From: Symsagittifera roscoffensis
Taxonomy: Eukaryota; Xenacoelomorpha; Acoela; Convolutidae
Direction of reading: 5' to 3'
Length of the DNA stretch: 64,000 nucleotides
Assembly: GCF_963678635.1 (NCBI RefSeq)
Contig: NC_087068.1
Coordinates: 33,799,436 to 33,863,435 of the forward strand
Part shown: piece by piece, positions 1 to 14,200 of the stretch
Layout of the letters: the number at the start of each line of letters is the position of its first letter
How positions within the stretch are numbered: position 1 is the first letter of the stretch
Made by a program: the position numbers and the translations under genes
Notes under the pieces: generated by a model
The model's database searches: none
Told to the model about the DNA's origin: nothing
The model's input: the letters and a program-made list of their open reading frames with translations, nothing else

Positions 1-970
1 TTGAGTTTTTTCAAAGCTTCATATACCAAATAGCTTGCTTAAAAAAATCAGACTGTTGAAGAATTGGTTCAGTCTATAAACAAACTTGAATTATTTCAAA
101 CGTTTGGAAGCTCGCTTCATTGTTTAATAATTTAGATCTTTCCAAAACCGATTTCGTCTATGAAACCAGTTTCAATGTTTCATAGTTTGAATTTCTTGAA
201 GAAAAAACGCAAAAAAACGCAAAGTATTCTCAGTCTACGCATAAAAAGCGCGAAGTATTCTCGAACCGATTCAATCCAGAAAAAAATCGAAACACTTGAA
301 AATGTCATAGGTCAAATAGCCTGGTTAAAAAACTGTTTATTTTGCAAATTGTTTCAGTCCAGGAAATGAATTAAAGTAGTTGATAATTTCAAAGTTGCAA
401 TAGCTTGCTTGAAAAACTAAAATTTTTCGAGAACCGATTCAGAATTTAAGAAAGTTGCTTTTTCTCAATTTTTTAAAGCTTGAGAAACTTGCATGAAAAA
501 AACCGGGAACCAATTTGGTCTATGAAGGAAGCTGGAAAAAATGAAAACCTTCACATCTGAAATAGCTTGTTTAAAAACCTGAACCTTTTCAATTCGATTC
601 AGTCTATGAAATGAATTGATTAACTTCATAGCTCAAATAGCTTGCTTGGAAAACCCAAATACTTATTAAATAATCTAGTCTATGAAATGCAATGATTTAC
701 GTCAAATTTTCATATATCAAAGAGGTTGGTTAGAAAAAATTCAGACTGTTGAAGATTCGATTCCGTCTATAAACAAGCTTGAACTTTTTCAATATTTTTT
801 AAACTCTCATAGCTTGTTTGAAAATTTATAACTTTTCCGAAACTGCTTTCGTCTATGCAACAATTTGGAATGATTCATAGCTTGTATAGCTTGCAGAAAA
901 AACTGAAATTGTTAGTGAATTGATGCAATATATGAAACGAGTTGAAATATTTTATTTTTCCAAAGCTCAA
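1..970 (+). repeat. diverged satellite monomers, left flank
   Basis: About eleven plus-oriented monomers with no obvious short higher-order period. Several resemble the mixed block further right: the class with GACTGTTGAAG near 45 and 750 recurs at 12,210, 13,467, 15,250 and 18,164, and the class with GATTTCGTCTATGAAAC recurs near 12,320 and 16,720. This suggests that the recent HOR array starting near 971 expanded inside an older array of this type. The window opens within the satellite, so the left edge of the array is not seen. No gene is visible. Confidence 0.85.
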
Positions 971-1500
971 AAAGCTTGCTTAAAAACACAAAGTTTTCTC
1001 GAACCACTTCAGTCTAGAAAATGAAGTGAAATCTATGAAAAATTCGAAGATCAAATAGCTTGCTGAAAAAAAAACTGATTATTTGGCGAATCGCTTCAGC
1101 TGAGGAAGTGAATTCAAATTGGTCATAATTTTAATGCTCGAATAGTTTTTTTGAAAAACTAAATTTTTTTGCGAAATGATTCAGTATATAAAAAATTTCA
1201 TTTTTCTCAATTTTTTTTATAGCTTGCGTAGTTTGCGTTAAAAAAAATCGAGAATCAATTTCGTATACGAAGCCACTTGGAAAAACTGAAAATCTTCACA
1301 GCTGAAATAGTTGGTTCAAAAACCTCAATTTATTCGCAAACTGATTCAGTCGATGAAATGAATTGGTTAACTTCAAAACTTCATAGCTCAATAAGCTTGC
1401 TTTTAAAACTAAGTTTTTTACAAATCGATTCAAACTATGAAATGAATTGATCAATTTTAATCTTTAGCAAAACTTTAGCTTGAAAAAAAGGAGAAATAAA

Positions 1501-2249
1501 TGTTGTCTATGAAGCCACTTGGAAAAATTGAAAAACTTCACAGCTGAAAAAGCTTTTTTAAAAACCTCAACTTCTTCGCAAACTGATTCAATCGATGAAA
1601 TGAATTGATTAACTTCAAAACTTCTCAAACAACTTGCTTGAAAAACGAAAACTTTTACAGACCGATTTGAACTATGAAATGAATTGATCACCATCAAAAC
1701 TTCAATGCTCAAAATCTTGCTTAAAAACAAAAAGTTTTCTCGAAACACTTCAGTCTAGAAAATGAAGTGAAATCTATGAAAATTTCAAAGATCAAATAGC
1801 TTGCTTAAAAAAACTGAATTTTTGGCAAATCGCTTCAGCCTAGGAAGTGAATTCAAATTGGTCATAATTTAAACGCTCGAATAGCTTTTTTAAAAAACTA
1901 AATTTTTTTGCAAAATGATTCAGTTTATAAGAAATTTGATTTTTCTCAATTTTTTTTAAAGCTTGCGTAGTTTGCGTGAAAAAAAATTGAGAATCAATTT
2001 CGTCTGTGAAGCCACTTGGAAAAACTGAAAATCTTCACAGCTGAAATAGCTTGTTCAAAAACCTCATTTGTTCGCAAACTGATTCAGTCGATGAAATGAA
2101 TTGGTTAACTTCAAAACTTCATAGCTCAAAAAACTTGCTTTTAAAACTAAGTTTTTTACAAATCGATTCAAACTATGAAATGAATTGATCAATTTCAATC
2201 TTTAGCGAAACTTTAGCAAAACTTTAGCATGAAAAAAAGGAAAACTAAA
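1501..2249 (+). repeat. example short (9-monomer) HOR unit of array A
   Basis: Nine monomers in order. The first carries the GTCTATGAAGCCACTTGG motif. The second and third have GACCGATTTGAACTATG and CACTTCAGTCTAGAAAATG. The fourth has CGCTTCAGCCTAGGAAGTG and the fifth a T-rich variant. The sixth has AAGCTTGCGTAGTTTGCGTG. The seventh repeats the GAAGCCACTTGG class and the eighth has ATCGATTCAAACTATG. The ninth contains two direct repeats of the octamer ACTTTAGC. The same order recurs in every unit of the array. Confidence 0.85.
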
Positions 2250-4015
2250 TGTTGTCTATGAAGCCACTTGGAAAAATTGAAAATCTTCACAGCTGAAAAA
2301 GTTTTTTTTAAAAACCTCAACTTCTTCGCAAACTGATTCAATCGATGAAATGAATTGATTAACTTCAAAAATTCTCAAACATCTTGCTTGAAAAACGAAA
2401 ACTTTTACAGACCGATTTGAACTATGAAATGAATTGATCACCATCAAAACTTCTATGCTCAAAAAGCTTGCTTAAAAACACAAAGTTTTCTCGAACCACT
2501 TCAGTCTAGAAAATGAAGTGAAATCTATGAAGTTTTCAAAGATCAAATAGCTTGCTGAAAAAAACTGAATTTTTGGCAAATCGCTTCAGCCTAGGAAGTG
2601 AATTCAAAATGGTCATAATTTAAAAGCTCGAATAGCTTTTTTAAAAAACTTAATTTTTTTTGCAAAATGATTCAGTATATAAGAAATTTGATTTTTCTCA
2701 ATTTTTTTTAAAGCTTGCGTAGTTTGCGTGAAAAAAAATTGAGAATAAATTTCGTCTGTGAAGCCACTTGGAAAAACTGAAAATCTTCACAGTTGAAATA
2801 GCTTGTTCAAAAACCTCAATTTTTTCGCAAACTGATTCAGTCGATGAAATGATTGGTTAACTTCAAAACGTCATAGCTCAATAAGCTTGCTTTTAAAACT
2901 AAGTTTTTTACAAATCGATTCACACTATGAAATGAATTGATCAATTTCAACATTTAGCGAAACTTTAGCAAAACTTTAGCATGAAAAAAAGGAAAACTAA
3001 ATGTTGTCTATGAAGCCACTTGGAAAAATTGAAAATCTTCACAGCTGAAAAAGCTTTTTTAAAAACCTTAACTTCTTCGCAAACTGATTCAATCGATGAA
3101 ATGAATTGATTAACTTCAAAACTTCTCAAACAACTTGCTTGAAAAACGAAAACTTTTACAGACCGATTTGAACTATGAAATGAATTGATCACCATCAAAA
3201 CTTCAATGCTCAAAAAGCTTGCTTAAAAACACAAAGTTTTCTCGAACCACTTCAGTCTAGAAAATGAAGTGAAATCTATGAAAATTTCAAAGATCAAATA
3301 GCTTGCTTAAAAAAACTGAATTTTTGGCAAATCGCTTCAGCCTAGGAAGTGAAATCAAATTGGTCATAATTTAAAAGCTCGAATAGCTTTTTTAAAAAAC
3401 CAATTTTTTTTGCAAAATGATTCAGTATATAAGAAATTTGATTTTTTTCTCAATTTTTTTAAACCTTGCGTAGTTTGCGTGAAAAAAAATTGAGAATCCA
3501 TTTCATCTATGAAGCCACTTGGAAAAACTGAAAATCTTCTCAGCTGAAATAGCTTGTTCAAAAACCTCAATTTTTTCGCAAACTGATTCAGTCGATGAAA
3601 TGATTGGTTAACTTCAAAACTTCATAGCTCAATAAGCTTGCTTTTAAAACTATAAAACTAAGTTTTTTACAAATCGATTCAAACTATGAAATGAATCGAT
3701 CAATTTCAATCTTTAGTGAAACTTTAGCAAAACTTTAGCATGAAGAAAAAAGAAGAACTAAATGTTATCTATGAAGCCACTTGGAAAAACTGAAAATCTT
3801 CACAGCTGAAATAGTTTGTTCAAAAATCAAAATTTTTTTGCAAACTGATTCAGTCGATGAAATGAATTGGTTAACTTCAAAACTTCATAGCTCAATAAGC
3901 TTGCTTTTAAAACTAAGTTTTTTACAAATCGATTCAAACTATGAAATGAATTGATCAATTTCAATCTTTAGCGAAACTTTAGCAAAACTTTAGCATGAAA
4001 AAAAGGAAAACTAAA

Positions 4016-5030
4016 TGTTGTCTATGAAGCCACTTGGAAAAATTGAAAATCTTCCCAGCTGAAAAAGCTTTTTTAAAAACCTTAACTTCTTCGCAAACTG
4101 ATTCCATCGATGAAATGAATTGATTAACTTCAAAACTTCTCAAACAACTTGCTTGAAAAACGAAAACTTTTACAGACCGATTTGAACTATGAAATGAATT
4201 GATCACCATCAAAACTTCAATGCTCAAAAAGCTTGCTTAAAAACACAAAGTTTTCTCGAACCACTTCAGTCTAGAAAATGAAGTGAAATCTATGAAAATT
4301 TCAAAGATCAAATAGCTTGCTTAAAAAAACTGAATTTTTGGCAAATCGCTTCAGCCTAGGAAGTGAAATCAAATTGGTCATAATTTAAAAGCTCGAATAG
4401 CTTTTTTAAAAAACTTAATTTTTTTTGCAAAATGATTCAGTATATGAGAAATTTGATTTTTTTCTCAATTTTTTTAAACCTTGCGTAGTTTGCGTGAAAA
4501 AAAATTGAGAATCAATTTCGTCTATGAAGCCACTTGGAAAAACTGAAAATCTTCTCAGCTGAAATAGCTTGTTCAAAAACCTCAATTTTTTCGCAAACTG
4601 ATTCAGTCGATGAAATGATTGGTTAACTTCAAAACTTCATAGCTCAATAAGCTTGATTTTAAAACTATAAAACTAAGTTTTTTACAAATCGATTCAAACT
4701 ATGAAATGAATCGATCAATTTCAATCTTTAGTGAAACTTTAGCAAAACTTTAGCATGAAGAAAAAAGAAGAACTAAATGTTATCTATGAAGCCACTTGGA
4801 AAAACTGAAAATCTTCACAGCTGAAATAGTTTGTTCAAAAATCAAAATTTTTTTGCAAACTGATTCAGTCGATGAAATGAATTGGTTAACTTCAAAACTT
4901 CATAGCTCAATAAGCTTGCTTTTAAAACTAAGTTTTTTACAAATCGATTCAAACTATGAAATGAATTGATCAATTTCAATCTTTAGCGAAACTTTAGCAA
5001 AACTTTAGCATGAAAAAAAGGAAAACTAAA
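4016..5030 (+). repeat. example long (12-monomer) HOR unit of array A
   Basis: The first ~762 bp are the nine-monomer unit, with small changes including an 8-bp TATAAAAC duplication in monomer eight and GAAGAAAAAAGAAG in place of the usual A-run in monomer nine. A second marker, TGTTATCTATG, stands at 4,778 and opens a further ~253 bp that repeats monomers seven to nine. All five long units carry this marker (3763, 4778, 6540, 8302, 10817) and no short unit does, so the three-monomer duplication happened once and was then copied with the unit. Confidence 0.85.
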
Positions 5031-8000
5031 TGTTGTCTATGAAGCCACTTGGAAAAATTGAAAATCTTCACAGCTGAAAAAGCTTTTTTAAAAACCTCAA
5101 CTTCTTCGCAAACTGATTCAATCGATGAAATGAATTGATTAACTTCAAAAATTCTCAAACAACTTGCTTGAAAAACGAAAACTTTTACAGACCGATTTGA
5201 ACTATGAAATGAATTGATCACCATCAAAACTTCAATGCTCAAAAGCTTGCTTAAAAACACAAAGTTTTCTCGAACCACTTCAGTCTAGAAAATGAAGTGA
5301 AATCTATGAAGTTTTCAAAGATCAAATAGCTTGCTGAAAAAAACTGAATTTTTGGCAAATCGCTTCAGCCTAGGAAGTGAATTCAAAATGGTCATAATTT
5401 AAAAGCTCGAATAGTTTTTTTAAAAACTTAATTTTTTTTGCAAAATGATTCAGTATATAAGAAATTTGATTTTTCTCAATTTTTTTTAAAGCTTGCGTAG
5501 TTTGCGTGAAAAAAAATTGAGAATAAATTTCGTCTGTGAAGCCACTTGGAAAAACTGAAAATCTTCACAGTTGAAATAGCTTGTTCAAAAACCTCAATTT
5601 TTTTGCAAACTGATTCAGTCGATGAAATGATTGGTTAACTTCAAAACGTCATAGCTCAATAAGCTTGCTTTTAAAACTAAGTTTTTTACAAATCGATTCA
5701 CACTATGAAATGAATTGATCAATTTCAATATTTAGCGAAACTTTAGCAAAACTTTAGCATGAAAAAAAGGAAAACTAAATGTTGTCTATGAAGCCACTTG
5801 GAAAAATTGAAAATCTTCACAGCTGAAAAAGCTTTTTTAAAAACCTTAACTTCTTCGCAAACTGATTCAATCGATGAAATGAATTGATTAACTTCAAAAC
5901 TTCTCAAACAACTTGCTTGAAAAACGAAAACTTTTACAGACCGATTTGAACTATGAAATGAATTGATCACCATCAAAACTTCAATGCTCAAAAAGCTTGC
6001 TTAAAAACACAAAGTTTTCTCGAACCACTTCAGTCTAGAAAATGAAGTGAAATCTATGAAAATTTCAAAGATCAAATAGCTTGCTTAAAAAACTGAATTT
6101 TTGGCAAATCGCTTCAGCCTAGGAAGTGAAATCAAATTGGTCATAATTTAAAAGCTCGAATAGCTTTTTTAAAAAACCATTTTTTTTTGCAAAATGATTC
6201 AGTATATAAGAAATTTGATTTTTTTCTCAATTTTTTTAAACCTTGCGTAGTTTGCGTGAAAAAAAATTGAGAATCAGTTTCGTCTATGAAGCCACTTGGA
6301 AAAACTGAAAATCTTCTCAGCTGAAATAGCTTGTTCAAAAACTTCAATTTTTTCGCAAACTGATTCAGTCGATGAAATGATTGGTTAACTTCAAAACTTC
6401 ATAGCTCAATAAGCTTGCTTTTAAAACTATAAAACTAAGTTTTTTACAAATCGATTCAAACTATGAAATGAATCGATCAATTTCAATCTTTAGTGAAACT
6501 TTAGCAAAACTTTAGCATGAAGAAAAAAGAAGAACTAAATGTTATCTATGAAGCCACTTGGAAAAACTGAAAATCTTCACAGCTGAAATAGTTTGTTCAA
6601 AAATCAAAATTTTTTTGCAAACTGATTCAGTCGATGAAATGAATTGGTTAACTTCAAAACTTCATAGCTCAATAAGCTTGCTTTTAAAACTAAGTTTTTA
6701 CAAATCGATTCAAACTATGAAATGAATTGATCAATTTCAATCTTTAGCGAAATTTTAGCAAAACTTTAGCATGAAAAAAAGGAAAACTAAATGTTGTCTA
6801 TGAAGCCACTTGGAAAAATTGAAAATCTTCACAGCTGAAAAAGCTTTTTTAAAAACCTCAACTTCTTCGCAAACTGATTCAATCGATGAAATGAATTGAT
6901 TAACTTCAAAAATTCTCAAACAACTTGCTTGAAAAACGAAAACTTTTACAGACCGATTTGAACTATGAAATGAATTGATCACCATCAAAACTTCAATGCT
7001 CAAAAGCTTGCTTAAAAACACAAAGTTTTCTCGAACCACTTCAGTCTAGAAAATGAAGTGAAATCTATGAAGTTTTCAAAGATCAAATAGCTTGCTGAAA
7101 AAAACTGAATTTTTGGCAAATCGCTTCAGCCTAGGAAGTGAATTCGAAATGGTCATAATTTAAAAGCTCGAATAGCTTTTTTAAAAAACTTAATTTTTTT
7201 TGCAAAATGATTCAGTATATAAGAAATTTGATTTTTCTCAATTTTTTTTAAAGCTTGCGTAGTTTGCGTGAAAAAAAATTGAGAATAAATTTCGTCTGTG
7301 AAGCCACTTGGAAAAACTGAAAATCTTCACAGTTGAAATAGCTTGTTCAAAAACCTCAATTTTTTCGCAAACTGATTCAGTCGATGAAATGATTGGTTAA
7401 CTTCAAAACGTCATAGCTCAATAAGCTTGCTTTTAAAACTAAGTTTTTTACAAATCGATTCACACTATGAAATGAATTGATCAATTTCAATATTTAGCGA
7501 AACTTTAGCAAAACTTTAGCATGAAAAAAAGGAAAACTAAATGTTGTCTATGAAGCCACTTGGAAAAATTGAAAATCTTCACAGCTGAAAAAGCTTTTTT
7601 AAAAACCTTAACTTCTTCGCAAACTGATTCAATCGATGAAATGAATTGATTAACTTCAAAACTTCTCAAACAACTTGCTTGAAAAACTAAAACTTTTACA
7701 AACCGATTTGAACTATGAAATGAATTGATCCCCATCAAAACTTCAATGCTCAAAAAGCTTGCTTAAAAACACAAAGTTTTCTCGAACCACTTCAGTCTAG
7801 AAAAAGAAGTGAAATCTATGAAAATTTCAAAGATCAAATAGCTTGCTTAAAAAACTGAATTTTTGGCAAATCGCTTCAGCCTAGGAAGTGAAATCAAATT
7901 GGTCATAATTTAAAAGCTCGAATAGCTTTTTTTAAAAACCAATTTTTTTTGCAAAATGATTCAGTATATAAGAAATTTGATTTTTTTCTCAATTTTTTTA

Positions 8001-11000
8001 AACCTTGCGTAGTTTGCGTGAAAAAAAATTGAGAATCAATTTCGTCTATGAAGCCACTTGGAAAAACTGAAAATCTTCTCAGCTGAAATAGCTTGTTCAA
8101 AAACCTCAATTTTTTCGCAAACTGATTCAGTCGATGAAATGATTGGTTAACTTCAAAACTTCATAGCTCAATAAGCTTGCTTTTAAAACTATAAAACTAA
8201 GTTTTTTACAAATCGATTCAAACTATGAAATGAATCGATCAATTTCAATCTTTAGTGAAACTTTAGCAAAACTTTAGCATGAAGAAAAAAGAAGAACTAA
8301 ATGTTATCTATGAAGCCACTTGGAAAAACTGAAAAACTTCACAGCTGAAATAGTTTGTTCAAAAATCAAAATTTTTTTGCAAATTGATTCAGTCGATGAA
8401 ATGAATTGGTTAACTTCAAAACTTCATAGCTCAATAAGCTTGCTTTTAAAACTAAGTTTTTTACAAATCGATTCAAACTATGAAATGAATTGATCAATTT
8501 CAATCTTTAGCGAAACTTTAGCAAAACTTTAGCATGAAAAAAAGGAAAACTAAATGTTGTCTATGAAGCCACTTGGAAAAATTGAAAATCTTCACAGCTG
8601 AAAAAGCTTTTTTAAAAACCTCAACTTCTTCGCAAACTGATTCAATCGATGAAATGAATTGATTAACTTCAAAAATTCTCAAACAACTTGCTTGAAAAAC
8701 GAAAACTTTTACAGACCGATTTGAACTATGAAATGAATTGATCACCATCAAAACTTCAATGCTCAAAAGCTTGCTTAAAAACACAAAGTTTTCTCGAACC
8801 ACTTCAGTCTAGAAAATGAAGTGAAATCTATGAAAATTTCAAAGATCAAATAGCTTGCTTAAAAAAACTGAATTTTTGGCAAATCGCTTCAGCCTAGGAA
8901 AAGATTTCAAATTGGTCATAATTTAAACGCTCGAATAGTTTTTTTTAAAAACTAATTTTTTTTGCAAAATGATTCAGTTTATAAGAAATTTGATTTTTCT
9001 CAATTTTTTTTAAAGCTTGCGTAGTTTGCGTGAAAAAAAATTGAGAATCAATTTCGTCTGTGAAGCCACTTGGAAAAACTGAAAATCTTCACAGCTGAAA
9101 TAGCTTGTTCAAAAACCTCATTTGTTCGCAAACTGATTCAGTCGATGAAATGAATTGGTTAACTTCAAAACTTCATAGCTCAATAAGCTTGCTTTTAAAA
9201 CTAAGTTTTTTACAAATCGATTCAAACTATGAAATGAATTGATCAATTTCAATCTTTAGCGAAACTTTAGCAAAACTTTAGCAAGAAAAAAAGGAGAACT
9301 AAATGTTGTCTATGAAGCCACTTGGAAAAATTGAAAATCTTCACAGCTGAAAAAGTTTTTTTTAAAAACCTCAACTTCTTCGCAAATTTATTCAATCGAT
9401 GAAATGAATTGATTAACTTCAAAAATTCTCAAACATCTTGCTTGAAAAACGAAAACTTTTACAGACTGATTTGAACTATGAAATGAATTGATCACCATCA
9501 AAACTTCAATGCTCAAAAAGCTTGCTTAAAAACACAAAGTTTTCTCGAACCACTTCAGTCTAGAAAATGAAGTGAAATCTATCAAGTTTTCAAAGATCAA
9601 ATAGCTTGCTAAAAAAAACTGAATTTTTGGCAAATCGCTTCAGCCTAGGAAGTGAATTCAAAATGGTCATAATTTAAAAGCTCGAATAGCTTTTTTAAAA
9701 AACTTAATTTTTTTTGCAAAATGATTCAGTATATAAGAAATTTGATTTTTCTCAATTTTTTTAAAGCTTGCGTAGTTTGCGTGAAAAAAAATTGAGAATC
9801 AATTTCGTCTGTGAAGCCACTTGGAAAAACTGAAAATCTTCACAGTTGAAATAGCTCGTTCAAAAACCTCAATTTTTTCGCAAACTGATTCAGTCGATGA
9901 AATGATTGGTTAACTTCAAAACTTCATAGCTCAATAAGCTTGCTTTTAAAACTAAGTTTTTTACAAATCGATTCACACTATGAAATGAATTGATCAATTT
10001 CAATATTTAGCGAAACTTTAGCAAAACTTTAGCATGAAAAAAAAGGAAAACTAAATGTTGTCTATGAAGCCACTTGGAAAAATTGAAAATCTTCACAGCT
10101 GAAAAAGCTTTTTTAAAAACCTTAACTTCTTCGCAAACTGATTCAATCGATGAAATGAATTGATTAACTTCAAAACTTCTCAAACAACTTGCTTGAAAAA
10201 CGAAAACTTTTACAGACCGATTTGAACTATGAAATGAATTGATCACCATCAAAACTTCAATGCTCAAAAAGCTTGCTTAAAAACACAAAGTTTTCTCGAA
10301 CCACTTCAGTCTAGAAAATGAAGTGAAATCTATGAAAATTTCAAAGATCAAATAGCTTCCTTAAAAAAACTGAATTTTTGGCAAATCGCTTCAGCCTAGG
10401 AAGTGAATTCAAATTGGTCATAATTTAAAAGCTCGAATAGCTTTTTTAAAAAACTAAATTTTTTTGCAAAATGATTCAGTATATAAGAAATTTGATTTTT
10501 TTCTCAATTTTTTTAAACCTTGCGTAGTTTGCGTGAAAAAAAAATGAGAATCAATTTCGTCTGTGAAGCCACTTGGAAAAACTGAAAATCTTCTCAGCTG
10601 AAATAGCTTGTTCAAAAACCTCAATTTTTTCGCAAACTGGTTCAGTCGATGAAATGATTGGTTAACTTCAAAACTTCATAGCTCAATAAGCTTGCTTTTA
10701 AAACTATAAAACTAAGTTTTTTACAAATCGATTCAAACTATGAAATGAATCGATCAAATTCAATCTTTAGTGAAACTTTAGCAAAACTTTAGCATGAAAA
10801 AAAAAGAAGAACTAAATGTTATCTATGAAGCCACTTGGAAAAACTGAAAATCTTCACAGCTGAAATAGTTTGTTCAAAAATCAAAATTTTTTTGCAAACT
10901 GATTCAGTCGATGAAATGAATTGGTTAACTTCAAAACTTCATAGCTCAATAAGCTTGCTTTTAAAACTAATTTTTTTACAAATCGATTCAAACTATGAAA

Positions 11001-11280
11001 TGAATTGATCAATTTCAATCTTTAGCGAAACTTTAGCAAAACTTTAGCATGAAAAAAAGGAAAACTAAATGTTGTCTATGAAGCCACTTGGAAAAATTGA
11101 AAATCTTCACAGCTGAAAAAGCTTTTTTAAAAACCTCAACTTCTTCGCAAACTGATTCAGTCGATGAAATGAAATGATTAACTTCAAAACTTCTCAAACA
11201 ACTTGTTTGAAAAACGAAAACTTTTACAAACCGATTTGAACTATGAAATGAATTGATCACCATCAAAACTTCAATGCTCA

Positions 11281-14200
11281 AATAGATTGCTCGAAAAACT
11301 TCTTTTTTTCGCAAACTGATCCAGTCTATGAAATGAATTGAATAATTTCAAAACTTCAGAGCTGAAATGGCTTGTTTGAAAAACTCAATTTTCTCGCAAA
11401 CTGATCCAGTCTTGGATTGTTGGATTGAATTGAAATACTTTTATAAATCAAATAACTTGCTCAAAAAAACACAGACTGTTTAAGGTTTGATTCAACCTTT
11501 AACTAAATTTGAATTATTTCAGATTTCTCGAAGCTCGCCTAGCTTGTTTGAAAATCGTCACTTTCGGAAACCAAATTTGTCTATAAAACCAATTAGAATG
11601 ATTTATAGCTCGTATAGCTCGCTGATGAAACTTTAATTGTTAGCGAACTGATGCAGTATATGAAACAATTTGAATTATTTCAAATTTCCAAAGCTCAAAA
11701 AGCTTGCTTAAAAGAATGCAAAATGTTCGCGAACTAATTCAGTCTAGAAAAAGAAGTGAAGAAATTGAAATTTTCATAGATCGAATAGCTTGCTTAAAAA
11801 CCTGATTGTTTGGCAAACCGTTTCAATCTGGGAAGCGATTTGGAATAATTAAAAATTTCAAAGCTGGAATAGCTTGCTTAAAATACTAAAAAATTTTGCG
11901 AGCCGACGTAGTACAAAAGATTTTTTTTTTCAATTTTTAAACATTGAGTGGCTTGCATGAAAAAAAATTCGGGAACAAATTTCGTCCATGAAACAACTTG
12001 GAAAATTGAAAAGCTTCACAGCTGAAACAGCTTGTCTGAAAATCTTAATTTTTCGCAAACTGATTCATTCTATGAAATGTATTGTTTAACTTCAAAATTT
12101 CAAAGCACAAAAAAATTTGCTTGGAAAACTCAAATTTTTCACAAGCTGACCCAGACTATGAAATGAATTGAATTACTTCGAAATTTCATTTATCAAACAA
12201 CTTGCTTAAAAAACTCAAACTGTTGAAGATTCGATTCAGTCTAAAAGCAAACTTGATTTTTTTTTTCAAAAGTTTCGAAGCTCGCATACCTTGTTCAAGA
12301 ATTTAAAACTTTTCCGAAACTGATTTCGTCTATGAAACAATTTAGAATGTTTCATACTTTGAATTGCTTGCAGAAAAAACTCAAACTTTAGCAAAGCGAT
12401 GCAGTATATGGAAGGAATTGAAATCTTTCAATGCCCCAAAGCTCAAAATGGTTGCTTAAAAAACTCAAAGTTTTCTCGAACCGAATCAGTCTACAAAATT
12501 AAGTGGAACAATTGAAAATTTCATAGATCAAACAGCTTGCTTGAAAAACGAAAACTTTTACAAACCGATTTGAACTATGAAATGAATTGATCACCATCAA
12601 AACTTCAATGCTCAAATAGATTGCTTGAAAAACTCAATTTTCTCGCAAACTGATCCAGTCTTGTATTGTTGGATTGAATTGAAATACTTCAAAGTTTTAT
12701 AAATCAAGTAGCTTGCTCAAAAAAATTCAGACTGTTCAAGGTTTGATTCAACCTATAACTAAAGTTGAAATATTTCAGATTTCTCGAAGCTCGCCTAGCT
12801 TGTTTTAAAATAGAAAATTTCGGAAATCAACTTTGTCCATAAAACCAATTAGAATGATTCATAGCTCGTATAGCTTGCTGATGAAACTCTAATTAATAGC
12901 GAACCGATGCAGTATATTAAATAATTTGAAGAATTTCAAATTTCCAAAGCTCAAAAAGCTTGCTTAAAAGAACGCAAAATGTTCGCGAATTAATTCAGTC
13001 TAGAAAAAGAAGTGAAGAACGTGAAAGTTTCATAGATCGAATAGCTTGCTTAAAAAACTGATTGTTTGGCAAACCGTTTCAATCTGAAAAGTGATTGGGA
13101 ATAATTAAAATTTTCATAGCTGGAATAGCTTGCTTAAAATACTAAAAACTTTTGCGAGCCGATTTATTACAAAAGAATTTTTTTTCAATTTTTAAACATT
13201 GAGTAGCTTGCATGAAAAAAAATTCGGGAACAAATTTCGTCCATGAAACAACTTGGAAAATTGAAAAGCTTCACAGCTGAAACAGCTATTTTGAAAACCT
13301 TAATTTTTCGCAAACTGATTCAGTCTATGAAATGTATTGTTTAATTTCAAAATTTCAAAGCTCAAAAAATTTGCTTGGAAAACTCAAATTTTTCTCAAAC
13401 TGACCCATTCTATGAATTGAATTACTTTAAAATTTCATTTATCAAATAACTTGCTTAAAAAACTCAAACTGTTGAAGATTCGATTCAGTCTAAAAGCAAA
13501 CTTGATTTTTTATTCAAAAGTTTTGAAACTCGCATAGCTTGTTCAAGAATTTAAAACTTTTCTGAAACTGATTTCGTCTATGAAACCATTTGGAATGTTT
13601 CATACTTTGAATTGCTTGCAGAAAAAAACTCAAACTTTAGCAAAGCGATGCAGTATATGGAAGGAATACAAATCTTTCAATGCCCCAAAGCTCAAAATGG
13701 TTGCTGAAAAAACTCAAAGTTTTCTCGAACCAAATCAGTCTAAAAATGAAGTGGAACAAATGAAAATTTCATAGATCAAACATCTTGCTTGAAAAACTGA
13801 TTATTTGGAAAACCGTTGCAGTCTAGGAAGGTTGTCTTTAAACAAAATTGAATTTTTTCAAAATTCTCTAAGCTCGCATAGCTTGTTTAGAAATTTTACT
13901 TTTCGGAAATTGATTTCGTCTATAAAACTTTTTGATATGTTTTATAGCTCGCATAGCTTGCAGAAAAAACTCAAACTTTTAGCGCACCGATGCAGTATAT
14001 GAAACGAATTGAAATATTTAAAGTATCCAACGCTCAACAAGCTTGCTTAAAAACGCAAAGTGTTCGCGAACTAATTCAGTCTAGAAAATGATTGAAGAAC
14101 TTGAAAGTTTCATAGATCAAACAGCTTGCTTAAAAAACTGATTGTTTCGCAAACCGTTTCAGTCTTGGAAGTGAAATGAAATAGTTCATAATTTCAAAGC

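Larger units (their letters stand above)
971..11280 (+). repeat. HOR array A: mixed 9-mer (~750 bp) and 12-mer (~1,014 bp) units
   Basis: The marker TGTTGTCTATGAAGCC occurs at 1501, 2250, 3002, 4016, 5031, 5780, 6792, 7542, 8555, 9304, 10056 and 11070. The intervals are 749, 752, 1014, 1015, 749, 1012, 750, 1013, 749, 752 and 1014 bp. With S for short and L for long the order is S S L L S L S L S S L, and from 5,031 to 8,555 S plus L alternate as a ~1,762-bp super-unit. The S unit holds nine distinguishable monomers. The L unit holds the same nine plus a second copy of the last three. A partial unit, starting at the third monomer, runs from about 971 to 1,500. Copies look close to identical by eye, so homogenisation was recent. 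Each unit carries the same short antisense open frame of 82-94 codons, which is a repeat by-product. Confidence 0.93.

Noticed and set aside
1464-11314. A family of antisense open frames of 82-94 codons repeated in every HOR unit of array A
   Set aside because: They cover about three monomers, start and stop with the repeat phase, are copied only because the HOR is, and have low-complexity Phe/Lys/Ser content without a recognisable domain.
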